Source of the DNA: Salinibacillus aidingensis
Lineage (GTDB): Bacteria; Bacillota; Bacilli; Bacillales; Alkalibacillaceae
Reading direction: 5' to 3'
DNA: 64,000 nt
Assembly (NCBI RefSeq): GCF_039522525.1
Contig: NZ_BAAADO010000003.1
Coordinates: 1 to 64,000, forward strand
Positions within the stretch are counted from its first letter, which is position 1. The number at the start of each line of letters is the position of its first letter. A program made the position numbers and the translations under genes. A model generated the notes under the pieces. It was not told where the DNA came from. It ran no database searches and saw nothing but the letters and a program-made list of their open reading frames with translations. Below are positions 18,016-27,004 of the stretch, piece by piece.

Positions 18016-18364
18016 GTTTGGAAAATGATAAACTAGGTCTTCTTCGGCCAAACGGAACTTTCAATTATGCCCGCAAAAGTTTTTAGACTAGACAACTTAG
18101 TAGAAAATTCCTACACCATAAAAACGCTATCCGAACACAAATATATTTCCTATCTAAACCTCGATTAATTAATAACAAAGGTTTGATGACAGCAAATAAC
18201 TCTTCCTTGACTGTTATCGCATAACCCTGGCTGCTTCTTCCTGCCTAAGTATTCTGTACCTTTTATTTTTACGGTAATTTTATATCCTGTTTATAGAAGA
18301 TTAATAGAGTCCTGGTAGGATTCTAATTGAAAGAGAATTTCATCGTTAAAAGGGAGGAATTGTT
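18016..18364. other. upstream region of alkaline phosphatase, no gene
   Basis: No ORF is supported. The region must hold the phosphatase promoter, but I see no clear pair of direct TTAACA-type PhoP boxes, so phosphate control is unproven here. Confidence 0.4.
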
Positions 18365-19732
18365 TTGTTTAAGAAGCCTGGGAAAAAACTATTACCCATT
18401 GCCATGGTGTCTGCACTTGCTGTTGGAACATTGGTAAGTGGAACTCCAAGTATTGATGCAAAGGTGAGTCCAAATCAAGGAAAGATTAAAAACGTTATTT
18501 TTATGATTGGAGATGGAATGGGGCCTGCTTACAACACTGCTTACCGATCTCTTAAAGATGATCCATCTACACCTTATATGGAGAATACAGCTTTTGATGA
18601 GTATCTGGTTGGTATGCAGGAAACTTATCCATGGGATGAAGAGGAGAACATCACAGATTCAGCAGCTGCAGCTACTTCCATGGCAGCTGGAATCAAAACG
18701 TATAATGGTGCCATTTCTGTGGATGTAAATAAGAATGAAGTTGAAACGGTATTGGAACAAGCCAAGGAAGATGGCAAAGCAACAGGACTTGTTGCGACTT
18801 CTCAAGTTAACCATGCAACACCAGCATCATTTGGAGCACATGATGAATCTCGCCATAATTACAATGAAATTGCCGATGACTATATTGATGAAAAAGTAAA
18901 TGGAGAACCCAAAATTGATGTTATCCTTGGTGGGGGAACTTCCTATTTTGAACGTACGAATCGTGATCTTACTGAGGAATTTCAGAAAGAAGGATTCAGT
19001 TATGTTACGACAAAAGAAGAATTGATGAATAATGCCAATGAACAGGTGCTGGGTTTATTTGCCCCAGTAGGATTGGATAAAGCTATTGATCGCCCGGAAG
19101 AACAACCAACTCTTGCTCAAATGACTGATGCGGCTTTAGATCGATTAAGTAAGGATAAGGATGGCTTTTTCCTAATGGTAGAGGGAAGCCAAATTGACTG
19201 GGCTGGACATGACAATGATATCGTATCTGCAATGAGTGAAATGGAGGATTTTGAGCAGTCCTTTAAAAAGGCCATTGATTTTGCAAAAGAGGATGGTCAA
19301 ACTCTTGTTATCACTACGGCCGATCACTCAACAGGCGGATTTGCCATGGGGATTAACGGTGAATACAAATGGGATCCAGCTCCATTAAAAGCTGCTAAGC
19401 GCACTCCTGATTTCATGGCCTCTGAAATTGCCGGTGGTGCAGCGGCTGAGGAAGTATTAGAACAATACATTGATCTGGAATTAACAGATGAAGAAATTCA
19501 ATCTGTTGCAGATGCAGCAGAGACCAATGATGTAACAACCATTGACAATGCTATTGAAAAAATCTTTGATATTCGCTCCGGTACTGGCTGGACAACAGGT
19601 GGACATGATGGTGTAGACGTGAATGTATATGCATACGGCCCACAGGCAGATAAATTCGTAGGTCTCCACGACAACCATGAAGTTGGTCAAATGGTAAAGG
19701 ATGTCTTAAACAATAAAAGGAATAAAAAATAG
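18365..19732 (+). CDS. phoA: alkaline phosphatase, exported
   Basis: The 455-residue protein starts with a signal peptide (MFKKPGKKLLPIAMVSALAV, cleavage likely after IDA near 32). It has the PhoA-fold motifs: metal ligand D50 in MIGDGMG, catalytic S99 in ITDSAAAATSMAAG, HATPASFGAHDESR, QIDWAGHDND, TADHSTGGFAMG, and the late His in WTTGGHDGVDV. It hydrolyses phosphomonoesters outside the membrane and in relatives serves phosphate scavenging. The TTG start at 18365 has AAGGGAGG upstream. It is followed by its own terminator, so it is probably monocistronic. The symbol follows Bacillus usage; phoA and phoB paralogues cannot be separated here. Confidence 0.95.
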   Translation: MFKKPGKKLLPIAMVSALAVGTLVSGTPSIDAKVSPNQGKIKNVIFMIGDGMGPAYNTAYRSLKDDPSTPYMENTAFDEYLVGMQETYPWDEEENITDSAAAATSMAAGIKTYNGAISVDVNKNEVETVLEQAKEDGKATGLVATSQVNHATPASFGAHDESRHNYNEIADDYIDEKVNGEPKIDVILGGGTSYFERTNRDLTEEFQKEGFSYVTTKEELMNNANEQVLGLFAPVGLDKAIDRPEEQPTLAQMTDAALDRLSKDKDGFFLMVEGSQIDWAGHDNDIVSAMSEMEDFEQSFKKAIDFAKEDGQTLVITTADHSTGGFAMGINGEYKWDPAPLKAAKRTPDFMASEIAGGAAAEEVLEQYIDLELTDEEIQSVADAAETNDVTTIDNAIEKIFDIRSGTGWTTGGHDGVDVNVYAYGPQADKFVGLHDNHEVGQMVKDVLNNKRNKK

Positions 19733-19758
19733 CAGAAAACTGTCTGCCCTTGTAAAGA

Positions 19759-19799
19759 ATAATCCTGCCGCTTTTTGGCGGTAGGATTCATCTCTTTTA
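19759..19799 (+). terminator. terminator after alkaline phosphatase
   Basis: AATCCTGCCGC (19761-19771) pairs with GGCGGTAGGATT (19777-19788), followed by a T-rich CATCTCTTTT. Confidence 0.8.
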
Positions 19800-19815
19800 T
19801 GCAGGAGGAAATTCT

Positions 19816-20484
19816 ATGAAAAAGGCATTATTAATTGTAATGACAGCATTTACTCTTTCAGGATGCATGAATTCCAATGAAGAATCTTCTGATGAACAGG
19901 TACAGCAAAAGTCACAATCGGGAAATGTTCATGCAGAATCTAATGATAAAAAGGAAACATATTCGAATAATCCGCAGGCCCCAGATACTCGCTCTTTAAA
20001 GGAAGTTGGCGAGGAATTCAGGGATGAAGACGGAAAAGTTATTCTAAAAGCAATTTCAGATTATCATGAAACGCACATGATTGGACCCATAGAGCTTACC
20101 ATTTCTAATGTGAAAGTTATGGACTACATCCCCGCCTATCATTTAATTGATTTCTTTCATGGTTATACACATAACGAAACGAATTTTACGTATGTTAAAT
20201 TCCATGTCACACTGAATAATACATCTGAAGAAAGCGTGAATTTTGCTCCGATTTCTGTTTTAGAAACAAATGAAGGAGAGATCAAAGACTTCGAGGACGA
20301 TTTTTACCTTCAGAATTTAAATGGAACGCTTTCCGCAAATGAAAGAAAGTCAGGAGAATTAGCCTTTATACTTGACAAAACGGCTCCTGATAAATTGACT
20401 GAAATCACGGTAACAACGAGTGACGTGTTTGATAAAAACAATGAGTCCATTCAGAAAGGAAGCAAAATTGAGATTGCATTTTAA
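19816..20484 (+). CDS. putative lipoprotein, DUF4352/DUF5068-like
   Basis: The 222-residue protein has a lipoprotein signal with lipobox LSGC (C17), a charged low-complexity linker (about 18-60), and a beta-rich domain (IGPIELTISNVKVMDYIPA, FTYVKFHVTLNNTSEESVNF, ERKSGELAFILD) of the immunoglobulin-like kind seen in DUF4352 and DUF5068 proteins. Such proteins are surface-exposed with unknown ligands. The ATG has AGGAGG upstream, 16 bases after the previous terminator. Confidence 0.75.
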   Translation: MKKALLIVMTAFTLSGCMNSNEESSDEQVQQKSQSGNVHAESNDKKETYSNNPQAPDTRSLKEVGEEFRDEDGKVILKAISDYHETHMIGPIELTISNVKVMDYIPAYHLIDFFHGYTHNETNFTYVKFHVTLNNTSEESVNFAPISVLETNEGEIKDFEDDFYLQNLNGTLSANERKSGELAFILDKTAPDKLTEITVTTSDVFDKNNESIQKGSKIEIAF

Positions 20485-20755
20485 GGTCATAGATGGAACG
20501 ATACATTAATTTGAATGATAGGTAAGAAAGTAAAAATATCGGCAGTTAGTAAAAGCAGTCCTCGCATTTTTAACAAACCATCTATGTGCTTCGACTAAGA
20601 AATACGAATAATAATAATATTCTGTTAATAATGATTCGGTAAACTTTCCAATGACTTCAAACGGAAAACTTTTATGAGATGAATGAAAAGATAATAGTGA
20701 TAGGTTTTTACAGAGCTTTACTACATCCTGAATGTTAATTATACTGAAAAAATAT
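20485..20755. other. intergenic region, nothing recognised
   Basis: No supported ORF or RNA structure in this AT-rich stretch before the riboswitch promoter. Confidence 0.4.
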
Positions 20756-20783
20756 TTGCAATCTTAGAAATGAATGATATACT
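20756..20783 (+). promoter_or_regulatory. promoter of the guanine-riboswitch leader
   Basis: TTGCAA (20756-20761), a 16-base spacer and TATACT (20778-20783) place the start of transcription about 13 bases before the aptamer. Confidence 0.55.
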
Positions 20784-20802
20784 AAAACCGAACTTAATAA
20801 GA

Positions 20803-20875
20803 TTTTTCATATAATCGCGGGGATATGGCCTGCAAGTTTCTACCAGTTTACCGTAAATAAACTGACTATGGAAAG
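20803..20875 (+). promoter_or_regulatory. guanine (purine) riboswitch aptamer
   Basis: The conserved core blocks ATATAATCGCGGGGATATGG, GTTTCTACCAGTTTACCGTA and ACTGACTATGG are all present. P1 pairs TTTTTCATA (20803-20811) with TATGGAAAG (20867-20875). The J3/1 specificity base, in GACTATG, is C (position 74 in xpt numbering), which selects guanine or hypoxanthine over adenine. It sits upstream of a purine-nucleoside ABC importer and should switch expression off when guanine is plentiful. Confidence 0.95.
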
Positions 20876-20888
20876 CGAGTCCGGATAA

Positions 20889-20981
20889 CATCTATTTTAT
20901 ACTATCTAAGTGTAGAAGATAGTAAGATGAAAGCATCGATTGTCGCCGGAATGGGCAGCAAGTCGTGTTTTTAAATAGATG
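20889..20981 (+). other. additional structured leader segment with three hairpins in a closing stem
   Basis: CATCTATTT (20889-20897) pairs with AAATAGATG (20973-20981). Inside are three hairpins: ACTATC/GATAGT (20901-20906 with 20918-20923), GATG/CATC with an AAAG loop (20926-20937), and TTGTCGCC/GGCAGCAA (20940-20947 with 20954-20961, one C.A mismatch). This four-way junction lies between the guanine aptamer and the terminator. It does not match a riboswitch class I know. It could be a second aptamer or an elaborate expression platform. Confidence 0.55.
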
Positions 20982-21002
20982 ATTATCTTATTTCGGTCTA
21001 AT

Positions 21003-21056
21003 AGGCTCGAAATACATGCTTTTACATAGTAGGCATGTGTTTCGGGCCTTTTTTTA
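21003..21056 (+). terminator. attenuator terminator of the nucleoside-importer leader
   Basis: AGGCTCGAAATACATGC (21003-21019) pairs with GCATGTGTTTCGGGCCT (21033-21049), followed by seven T. It lies about 200 bases before the first gene, so it must be conditional, presumably controlled by the upstream aptamer. Confidence 0.85.
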
Positions 21057-21257
21057 CGATTATATGAAAAATAGAGAATTCATCCAATGGAGTGGGAGGT
21101 GTTTTACCAGTTTAAGTTATAACAAACGCAAACGGTAATATTTCATTCGTTTCATGTTTAAAAGGAATAAACGCAATGCGAAATCGTTACAGGACATGCA
21201 GTAAGTAGATCTTTTCACTATCTGCATTCTAATTAATAGAAATCGGAGGGGAAATCA

Positions 21258-22376
21258 ATGAGAAATCGTATCTATTTGCTTTTGGTTTTATTTTTATCAG
21301 CAGGCTTACTTCTGGTGGCATGTGGCGGAACAGAGAATCCGGGAGAAGAGAAGGCAGGAACCGAGGAAAATGGAGATGCTGCGTCTGGAAATGGTGAGGC
21401 TTCTTCAGATTATAAAGTTGCTATGGTTACAGATGAAGGTGGAGTAGACGATAAATCTTTTAATCAATCAGCCTGGGAAGGTATCCAGGCTTGGGGAGAA
21501 GAGAATGGATTCTCAAAAGGTGAAAACTATGATTATGCCCAGTCCAATGAGCAAGCAGAATATATGCCTAACATCACTCGATTTGTTCGTGACCAGTATA
21601 ATCTAGTATTTGGTGTTGGATTTAAATTAAAAGAAGACATTCAAACAGCGGCAGAGCAATTTCCAGATGCGAATTTTGCCATCATTGATGAAGAGGTCGA
21701 TGCACCAAATGCTGCCAGTGTCAGGTTTAAAGAGCATCAAGGTTCATTCTTAGCTGGCGTAGCTGCTGCCATGAAGACGAAAACAAATAAAGTAGGATTT
21801 GTTGGTGGAATTGAATCCCCATTAATAAAGAAATTTCAATCCGGCTTTATCGCAGGTGTAAAATCAGTGAATCCTGATATTAAAGTGGATGTGCAGTATG
21901 CTGAATCTTTCACCGACCCTGCAAAAGGGAAATTAATCGCCACCAACATGTATGACAGTGGCGTAGATGTCATTTATCATTCATCTGGCGGGACAGGGAA
22001 TGGTGTATTTAACCAAGCCAAAGATATTAAGAAAAATGATCCTGAACGTGAAATCTGGGTCATTGGTGTAGACCGTGATCAGCACGATGAAGGTCAAATT
22101 GGAGAGCATAATGTAACATTAACTTCCATGATTAAACGTGTCGACGTAGCGGTTCAGGATGTTATCAACAGAGGAATGAAGGGTGAATTCCCTGGAGGAG
22201 AATTATTGGAATACGGCTTAGATGAAAATGGGATAGCTGTTGCTGTAACAAATAAAGAAGCTATGACAGAAGAAATCATTACGGCAATTGAAGATTGGAA
22301 AGAACAAATTCTTAACGGTGAAGTGAAAGTGCCACAAACGATCGAGGAATTAGAGACATACCTTAATTCATTATAA
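21258..22376 (+). CDS. nupN: BMP-family nucleoside-binding lipoprotein of an ABC importer
   Basis: The 372-residue protein has a lipoprotein signal with lipobox LVAC (C22), a Gly/Glu-rich linker, and a BMP (basic membrane protein) substrate-binding domain: YKVAMVTDEGGVDDKSFNQ, AWEGIQAWGEENG, FAIIDEEVDAPNAASVRFKE, GFVGGIESPLIKKFQSGF, VIYHSSGGTGNGVF. Characterised homologues bind purine nucleosides (NupN of B. subtilis, PnrA of Treponema). It is the first gene behind the guanine riboswitch and is followed by the ATPase and two permeases. The start has GGAGGGG upstream. Confidence 0.92.
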   Translation: MRNRIYLLLVLFLSAGLLLVACGGTENPGEEKAGTEENGDAASGNGEASSDYKVAMVTDEGGVDDKSFNQSAWEGIQAWGEENGFSKGENYDYAQSNEQAEYMPNITRFVRDQYNLVFGVGFKLKEDIQTAAEQFPDANFAIIDEEVDAPNAASVRFKEHQGSFLAGVAAAMKTKTNKVGFVGGIESPLIKKFQSGFIAGVKSVNPDIKVDVQYAESFTDPAKGKLIATNMYDSGVDVIYHSSGGTGNGVFNQAKDIKKNDPEREIWVIGVDRDQHDEGQIGEHNVTLTSMIKRVDVAVQDVINRGMKGEFPGGELLEYGLDENGIAVAVTNKEAMTEEIITAIEDWKEQILNGEVKVPQTIEELETYLNSL

Positions 22377-22530
22377 ATGGAAGCGGGGAAGGTATATGAA
22401 TCCTTCCCACTTAATGGATCGTCTATCTGAAATCTTCAACGAAAGAGGGGTGAATGAAAGCCTTCTTTCGTTGATTTTCATTTTAAAAGCCTGGTAACTT
22501 GAACGAGAGCTTCATAAGGAGTGAACAAAC

Positions 22531-24072
22531 TTGGAATATGCGATTGAAATGTTAAATATAAGGAAAGAGTTTCCCGGCATTGTTGCAAATGATAACATTA
22601 CAATCCAATTAAAGAAAGGCGAAATCCATGCTTTATTGGGTGAGAATGGTGCAGGAAAATCAACACTGATGAATGTATTATTTGGTTTATATCAACCTGA
22701 AAAAGGCGAAATTCGTGTCAAAGATAAAAATGTAAAAATAACGAATCCAAACATTGCAAATGAGTTAGGAATTGGGATGGTGCATCAGCACTTTATGCTG
22801 GTGGAACCATTTACTGTTACGCAAAACATCGTGTTAGGGAAGGAGCCGACCAATAAATTTGGCAGGATTGATATTGCAAAGGCAAGAGATGAGATTCAGG
22901 AACTATCTGATCGATATGGATTAAAAGTAAATCCTGATTCAAAGATTCGTGATATTTCTGTAGGGATGCAGCAGCGTGTCGAAATCCTGAAAACACTCTA
23001 TCGGGGTGCTGAAGTTTTAATTTTCGACGAACCAACGGCTGTCCTGACCCCTCAGGAGATTCGTGAATTGATGGAAATCATGCGTTCCCTTGTTAAAGAG
23101 GGGAAATCTATCATTCTAATCACACACAAATTAAAGGAAATTATGGACGTTTGTGATCGGTGTACGGTTATTCGTAAAGGCAAGGGGATTGGCACGGTAA
23201 ATGTTTCAGAAACCAATGCTACTGAACTTGCATCGTGGATGGTTGGTCGTGAGGTTCATTTTAAAACAGAGAAAAAAGAAGCTAAGCCAGGAGATCATGT
23301 TCTTCAGATTGAGAATTTAGTTGTAAGAGATACCAGAAAAGTGGACATCATTAAAGGCTTGAATTTAGACGTTCGTGCTGGCGAAATCGTTGGTATAGCT
23401 GGTGTTGATGGCAACGGTCAATCGGAACTCATTGAGGCCATAACTGGGTTGACAAAAATCAGGTCGGGGTCTATTAAGATAAATGACAGAGAAATTTCCA
23501 ATCTTTCTCCCAGGAAAATAACAGAAAGTGGTGTCGGGCACATTCCTCAGGACCGCCATAAATATGGCCTTGTTTTAGACTACTCAATCGGCGAAAACAT
23601 TGTATTGCAAACATACTATAAAAAGCCTTACTCCAGAGCAAAAGTATTAAATTATAAAGAAATCTTCAGTAAAGCTCAACGTTTAATAAAAGAATATGAT
23701 GTCCGTACGCCAAGTGCATATACGAAAGCGCGGGCTCTGTCCGGTGGCAATCAGCAGAAGGCGATCATTGGACGAGAAATTAATCGTTCACCTGATTTAC
23801 TTATTGCTGCTCAGCCAACGCGAGGTCTTGATGTTGGAGCCGTGGAATTTATTCATCAAAAGTTAATTGAAGAACGTGATAAAGGAAAAGCCATTCTCCT
23901 GGTATCCTTTGAACTTGATGAAATCATGAATGTCAGTGACAGGATAGCTGTGATGTTTGATGGAAGGATTGTCGCTAATTTAAAACCTGATGAAACAAAC
24001 GAACAGGAGCTTGGCCTGTTAATGGCCGGCAGTCAGGGGAAGGCAGGTGAGAGTAATCATGACATCCAATAG
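22531..24072 (+). CDS. nupO: nucleoside ABC transporter ATP-binding protein, two fused domains
   Basis: The 513-residue protein carries two ATPase domains. Domain 1 has Walker A GENGAGKST (about 37-45), signature DISVGMQQRVEI and Walker B VLIFDEPTAVL. Domain 2 has a degenerate Walker A (GVDGNGQSEL, Gln in place of the catalytic Lys), a signature ALSGGNQQKA and LIAAQPTRGLD (Ala-Gln in place of Asp-Glu). This asymmetry is normal for BMP-linked importers. The TTG at 22531 has AAGGAG upstream. It overlaps the first permease gene, consistent with tight coupling. Confidence 0.93.
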   Translation: MEYAIEMLNIRKEFPGIVANDNITIQLKKGEIHALLGENGAGKSTLMNVLFGLYQPEKGEIRVKDKNVKITNPNIANELGIGMVHQHFMLVEPFTVTQNIVLGKEPTNKFGRIDIAKARDEIQELSDRYGLKVNPDSKIRDISVGMQQRVEILKTLYRGAEVLIFDEPTAVLTPQEIRELMEIMRSLVKEGKSIILITHKLKEIMDVCDRCTVIRKGKGIGTVNVSETNATELASWMVGREVHFKTEKKEAKPGDHVLQIENLVVRDTRKVDIIKGLNLDVRAGEIVGIAGVDGNGQSELIEAITGLTKIRSGSIKINDREISNLSPRKITESGVGHIPQDRHKYGLVLDYSIGENIVLQTYYKKPYSRAKVLNYKEIFSKAQRLIKEYDVRTPSAYTKARALSGGNQQKAIIGREINRSPDLLIAAQPTRGLDVGAVEFIHQKLIEERDKGKAILLVSFELDEIMNVSDRIAVMFDGRIVANLKPDETNEQELGLLMAGSQGKAGESNHDIQ

Positions 24073-25108
24073 AAAAATGTTTGGAATTATTGTACCTATC
24101 ATTTCGGTACTTCTTGGACTGATTGCTGGTGCAGTGATTATGATTAGCTCTGGCCATAATCCGATTAAGGGCTATGCTGCCTTATGGAACGGTGCTTTTG
24201 GTGATGCTTATACCCTGGGAGAGACGATCAGGAGAACGGCCCCATTAATTTTAACAGGACTTGCGGTTGCATTTGCCTTTAAAACGGGTCTTTTTAATAT
24301 TGGTGCAGAAGGACAAGTTATTGTTGGCTGGCTCGCTTCCGTATGGGTTGGATTGGCTATTGATGCCCCGATGATTATCCATCTTCCCCTGGCTGTACTT
24401 GCAGGAGCAATTGCTGGCGGCCTATGGGGATTTTTGCCTGGTTTACTGAAAGCAAAACTTGGGGTTCATGAAGTCATTGTAACAATTATGATGAACTACA
24501 TTGCCTTGCACGTGACAAATGAGATTATAAGAAGCGTCTTAACTGACCAAAAAACAACGACTGAAGCCATACCGGAAACGGCGTCATTAGCATCATCCTG
24601 GTTACAAAGTATTACATTCTACTCCAGAGTTCACTATGGAATCTTAATTGCTCTGCTCGCTGTATTCATTATGTGGTTTCTTATCGAACGAACCACCTAT
24701 GGATATGAATTTAAGGCAGTAGGTTTCAATCAGCATGCCTCTCACTATTCAGGGATGAACGTTAGTAAAAATATCATTTGGTCAATGGTGATAGCAGGTG
24801 GATTTGCGGGTCTTGCCGGTGCAATGGAAGGACTTGGTACGTATGGGTCCATTTCTGTCATGTCAGGATTCACCAACCTTGGATTTGATGGTATTGCCGT
24901 GGCGCTGCTTGGATCAAATCATGCCTTTGGTATTGTCTTAGCTGCCTTATTATTTGGAGCATTAAAAGAAGGTGCCGGGGAAATGCCGACCACAGCAGGG
25001 GTACCTACTGAGCTCGTTGATATCATCATTGCCCTCATTATCTTTTTCGTTGCTTCCAGTTACATTATTCGCTGGGCAATACTTCGCTTTAAAAAGGAGG
25101 AGAAATAG
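24059..25108 (+). CDS. nupP: nucleoside ABC transporter permease 1
   Basis: The roughly 349-residue membrane protein of the BPD_transp_2 type has eight or more hydrophobic helices and the family blocks IGAEGQVIVGWLASVWVGL, VNEVIVTIMMNY-like VHEVIVTIMMNYIALHVTN and AVGFNQHASHYSGMN. It pairs with the second permease to form the pore. ATG 24059 is given; a GTG at 24047 with AGGGGAAGG upstream is an equally possible start. Either way the gene overlaps the ATPase gene. Confidence 0.9.
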   Translation: MTSNRKMFGIIVPIISVLLGLIAGAVIMISSGHNPIKGYAALWNGAFGDAYTLGETIRRTAPLILTGLAVAFAFKTGLFNIGAEGQVIVGWLASVWVGLAIDAPMIIHLPLAVLAGAIAGGLWGFLPGLLKAKLGVHEVIVTIMMNYIALHVTNEIIRSVLTDQKTTTEAIPETASLASSWLQSITFYSRVHYGILIALLAVFIMWFLIERTTYGYEFKAVGFNQHASHYSGMNVSKNIIWSMVIAGGFAGLAGAMEGLGTYGSISVMSGFTNLGFDGIAVALLGSNHAFGIVLAALLFGALKEGAGEMPTTAGVPTELVDIIIALIIFFVASSYIIRWAILRFKKEEK

Positions 25109-26062
25109 ATGCTTGATACTTTACAGTCCATTATTCCTACTGTTCTGTTCTATTCCGCACCTCTTATTTTAACAGCTTTAGGCGGAGTATTCAGTGAAAG
25201 ATCCGGGGTTGTAAATATTGGGTTGGAAGGCCTCATGGTGATGGGTGCTTTTATAGGTATTGTTTTTAACCTTACCTTTTCAGATGTTTTAGGTTCATGG
25301 ACCCCTTGGATATCTATAGTTGTGGCAGCAGTCATTGGAGCCATCTTTTCCATTATTCATGCAGTAGCTTCTGTATCCTTTAACGCTAATCAGGTTGTTA
25401 GTGGTGTTGCAATTAATATGCTTGCTTTAGGGATCGGGGTTTATTTAACAAAAGTTCTGTATGATAAAGGACAGACAGATATGGTTGATGAACCCTTCTA
25501 TACGACAAATATTCCCGTGTTATCTGATATTCCAATCATCGGTCCTTTATTCTTTGAGGGAAACTATATGACTTCTTATATTGCAATATTATTAGCTTTT
25601 GTTTCATGGTATGTATTGTACAGAACTCCATTTGGTTTACGTCTGAGAGCGGTTGGGGAGCATCCATTGGCAGCCGACACGAATGGAATTAAAGTTGCCA
25701 GAATGCGTTATATAGCTGTTATACTTTCAGGAGCATTCGGTGGATTAGGAGGATCCGTATTTGCTCTTACCATTGTATCTAATTTTTCCCATTCAACCAT
25801 TGCTGGACAGGGGTTTATTTCTTTAGCGGCTGTAATTTTTGGGAAATGGCATCCCCTTGGAGCGATGGGGGCTGCCTTGTTTTTCGGGCTGGCTCAAAGC
25901 CTGAGTGTTATCAGTGCGGGAGTCCCTCTGCTGGAGAATATCCCACAGGTGTTCCTGTTAATCGCACCTTATGTTTTAACTATTCTAGCTTTAGCAGGCT
26001 TTATTGGCCGTGCCGAGGCTCCACAGGCAAACGGAGAACCTTATATTAAAGGAAGCAGATAA
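25109..26062 (+). CDS. nupQ: nucleoside ABC transporter permease 2
   Basis: The 317-residue membrane protein shares the family layout (FSERSGVVNIGLEGLMVMGA, FNANQVVSGVAINMLALG, RAVGEHPLAADTNGIKVARM, SNFSHSTIAGQGFISLAAVI). It begins directly after the stop codon of permease 1 with AGGAGG inside that gene's end. It is the last gene of the operon, and a terminator follows. Confidence 0.93.
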   Translation: MLDTLQSIIPTVLFYSAPLILTALGGVFSERSGVVNIGLEGLMVMGAFIGIVFNLTFSDVLGSWTPWISIVVAAVIGAIFSIIHAVASVSFNANQVVSGVAINMLALGIGVYLTKVLYDKGQTDMVDEPFYTTNIPVLSDIPIIGPLFFEGNYMTSYIAILLAFVSWYVLYRTPFGLRLRAVGEHPLAADTNGIKVARMRYIAVILSGAFGGLGGSVFALTIVSNFSHSTIAGQGFISLAAVIFGKWHPLGAMGAALFFGLAQSLSVISAGVPLLENIPQVFLLIAPYVLTILALAGFIGRAEAPQANGEPYIKGSR

Positions 26063-26071
26063 AGAATAAAT

Positions 26072-26127
26072 AAAGGTACCTGATACTTCAAATTGACACA
26101 TGTCTATTGGAGTACCGGGTACCTTTT
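26072..26127 (+). terminator. terminator of the nucleoside importer operon
   Basis: AAAGGTACC near 26072-26080 pairs with GGGTACCTTT near 26117-26126, extended by TACTTCAA with TTGGAGTA, then TTTTTTA. Confidence 0.8.
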
Positions 26128-26137
26128 TTACTAATAG

Positions 26138-26257
26138 AAAAGCGGAGGCGACCGATTAGGCCCGACGGCATAAGCAGAATATCCGGGAGTGGCCGCTTTT
26201 TGGCCATGGAGGGTATTCTGCTTATGACCGCTTGGGCCTGGGAGCCGCAGCTGGACA
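26138..26257 (+). repeat. 120-nt structured dispersed repeat, tandem copy A
   Basis: It begins AAAAGCGGAGGCGACC and ends GGAGCCGCAGCTGGACA, the same ends as the copy at 91-209. The interior differs almost entirely but still folds: AGGCCC (26158-26163) with GGGCCT (26234-26239), and ATAAGCAGAATA (26170-26181) with TATTCTGCTTAT (26214-26225). Structure is kept while sequence is not. Confidence 0.85.
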
Positions 26258-26260
26258 GAG

Positions 26261-26379
26261 AAAAGCGGAGGCGACTGTTCAGGTCATGCGGGATAAGACG
26301 AAGACATGGAGTGGCATGGTTTTGGCCACGAAATGGCTTTGGCTTATATCCGCCTTGACCTAGGAGCCGCAGCTGGACA
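26261..26379 (+). repeat. 119-nt structured dispersed repeat, tandem copy B
   Basis: It is nearly identical to the copy in the 23S-5S spacer (91-209), with about eight substitutions. One is compensatory: C98-G200 there is G26268-C26370 here, with the flanking G.A and A.G mismatches kept. Only three bases separate it from copy A. Confidence 0.9.
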
Positions 26380-26402
26380 AACGGGCGCTTTTGCCTTTGT
26401 TC

Positions 26403-26735
26403 CTATGGACGGTTCTCAATCCATTTTCTGTACTTCACAAATTTCTGAAACTCTGCAAAATCTCTTTTGGTCACTCCTGAGTCTATAGCGGTTTTTAAAA
26501 GATCAATCCACTCTTCATCGAGCTCAGCCAGTTCCTCAGATTCTATGCCTAATAAAAATTCCACAGATGTGTCCAGAGGCTGAGCGATTTTAGCCAGAAT
26601 CTGTAAAGAAGGATTCTGCTGGAGGTTCCTTTCAATATTGCTTATGTAGGATTTGGATACTCCTGAGTGTTTCGCAAGCTCAGTCATTGAGTACCCCTTT
26701 GACTCTCTCAGACTTCTAATTCGCTCTCCAATCAT
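26403..26735 (-). CDS. sinR: SinR-type biofilm master repressor
   Basis: The 110-residue protein has an N-terminal XRE helix-turn-helix (IGERIRSLRESKGYSMTELA, HSGVSKSYISNIERNLQQNP) and the C-terminal dimerisation segment LDEEWIDLLKTAIDSGVTKR typical of SinR and SinI. In B. subtilis SinR represses the tapA-sipW-tasA and eps operons and is antagonised by SinI. Here it is divergent from the tapA-type operon, with AAGGAG before the ATG. No sinI is visible beside it. Confidence 0.9.
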   Translation of the reverse strand: MIGERIRSLRESKGYSMTELAKHSGVSKSYISNIERNLQQNPSLQILAKIAQPLDTSVEFLLGIESEELAELDEEWIDLLKTAIDSGVTKRDFAEFQKFVKYRKWIENRP

Positions 26736-26875
26736 ATTTTTCTCCTTTTTAGGTATATTTTTAGTTTATCAGGTTTATAATGTTGGTGAGTTCATTATAT
26801 AAAACAAAACATTCTTTATAAAATTACAAAATAATACGAAAAAAGGAGTTAAAAAGAGGAAAATAGGCCTTTAGT

Positions 26876-26963
26876 GTTCTTAATAAAGAAATTTAGCAGG
26901 TTTTAATGTTTTTATAAACGAACACCATATACTATACTCTACTCATGGTTCGTTACAAAGAAC
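26876..26963 (+). promoter_or_regulatory. promoter and candidate SinR operators of the matrix operon
   Basis: A -10 box TATACT lies at 26933-26938 with only a weak -35 (TTTATA, 26911-26916). A perfect SinR consensus (GTTCTYT) is present on the minus strand as AAAGAAC at 26957-26963, just downstream of the -10, and a six-of-seven match GTTCTTA is at 26876-26882. Their position would let SinR block transcription. Confidence 0.5.
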
Positions 26964-27004
26964 AAAGCGAACATAAATGATCGTGCTGAAGGGAGGAAAT
27001 AGGT

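Noticed and set aside
20924..20965. Possible c-di-GMP-I or ZTP riboswitch, from the GATGAAAGCATC and GCCGGAATGGGC strings
   Set aside because: The remaining conserved core elements of either class are absent, so only an unassigned structure is reported.
26107..26488. ORFs of 60-83 residues rich in Arg and Gly
   Set aside because: They translate the two structured repeats and the reverse of sinR; no ribosome binding sites.
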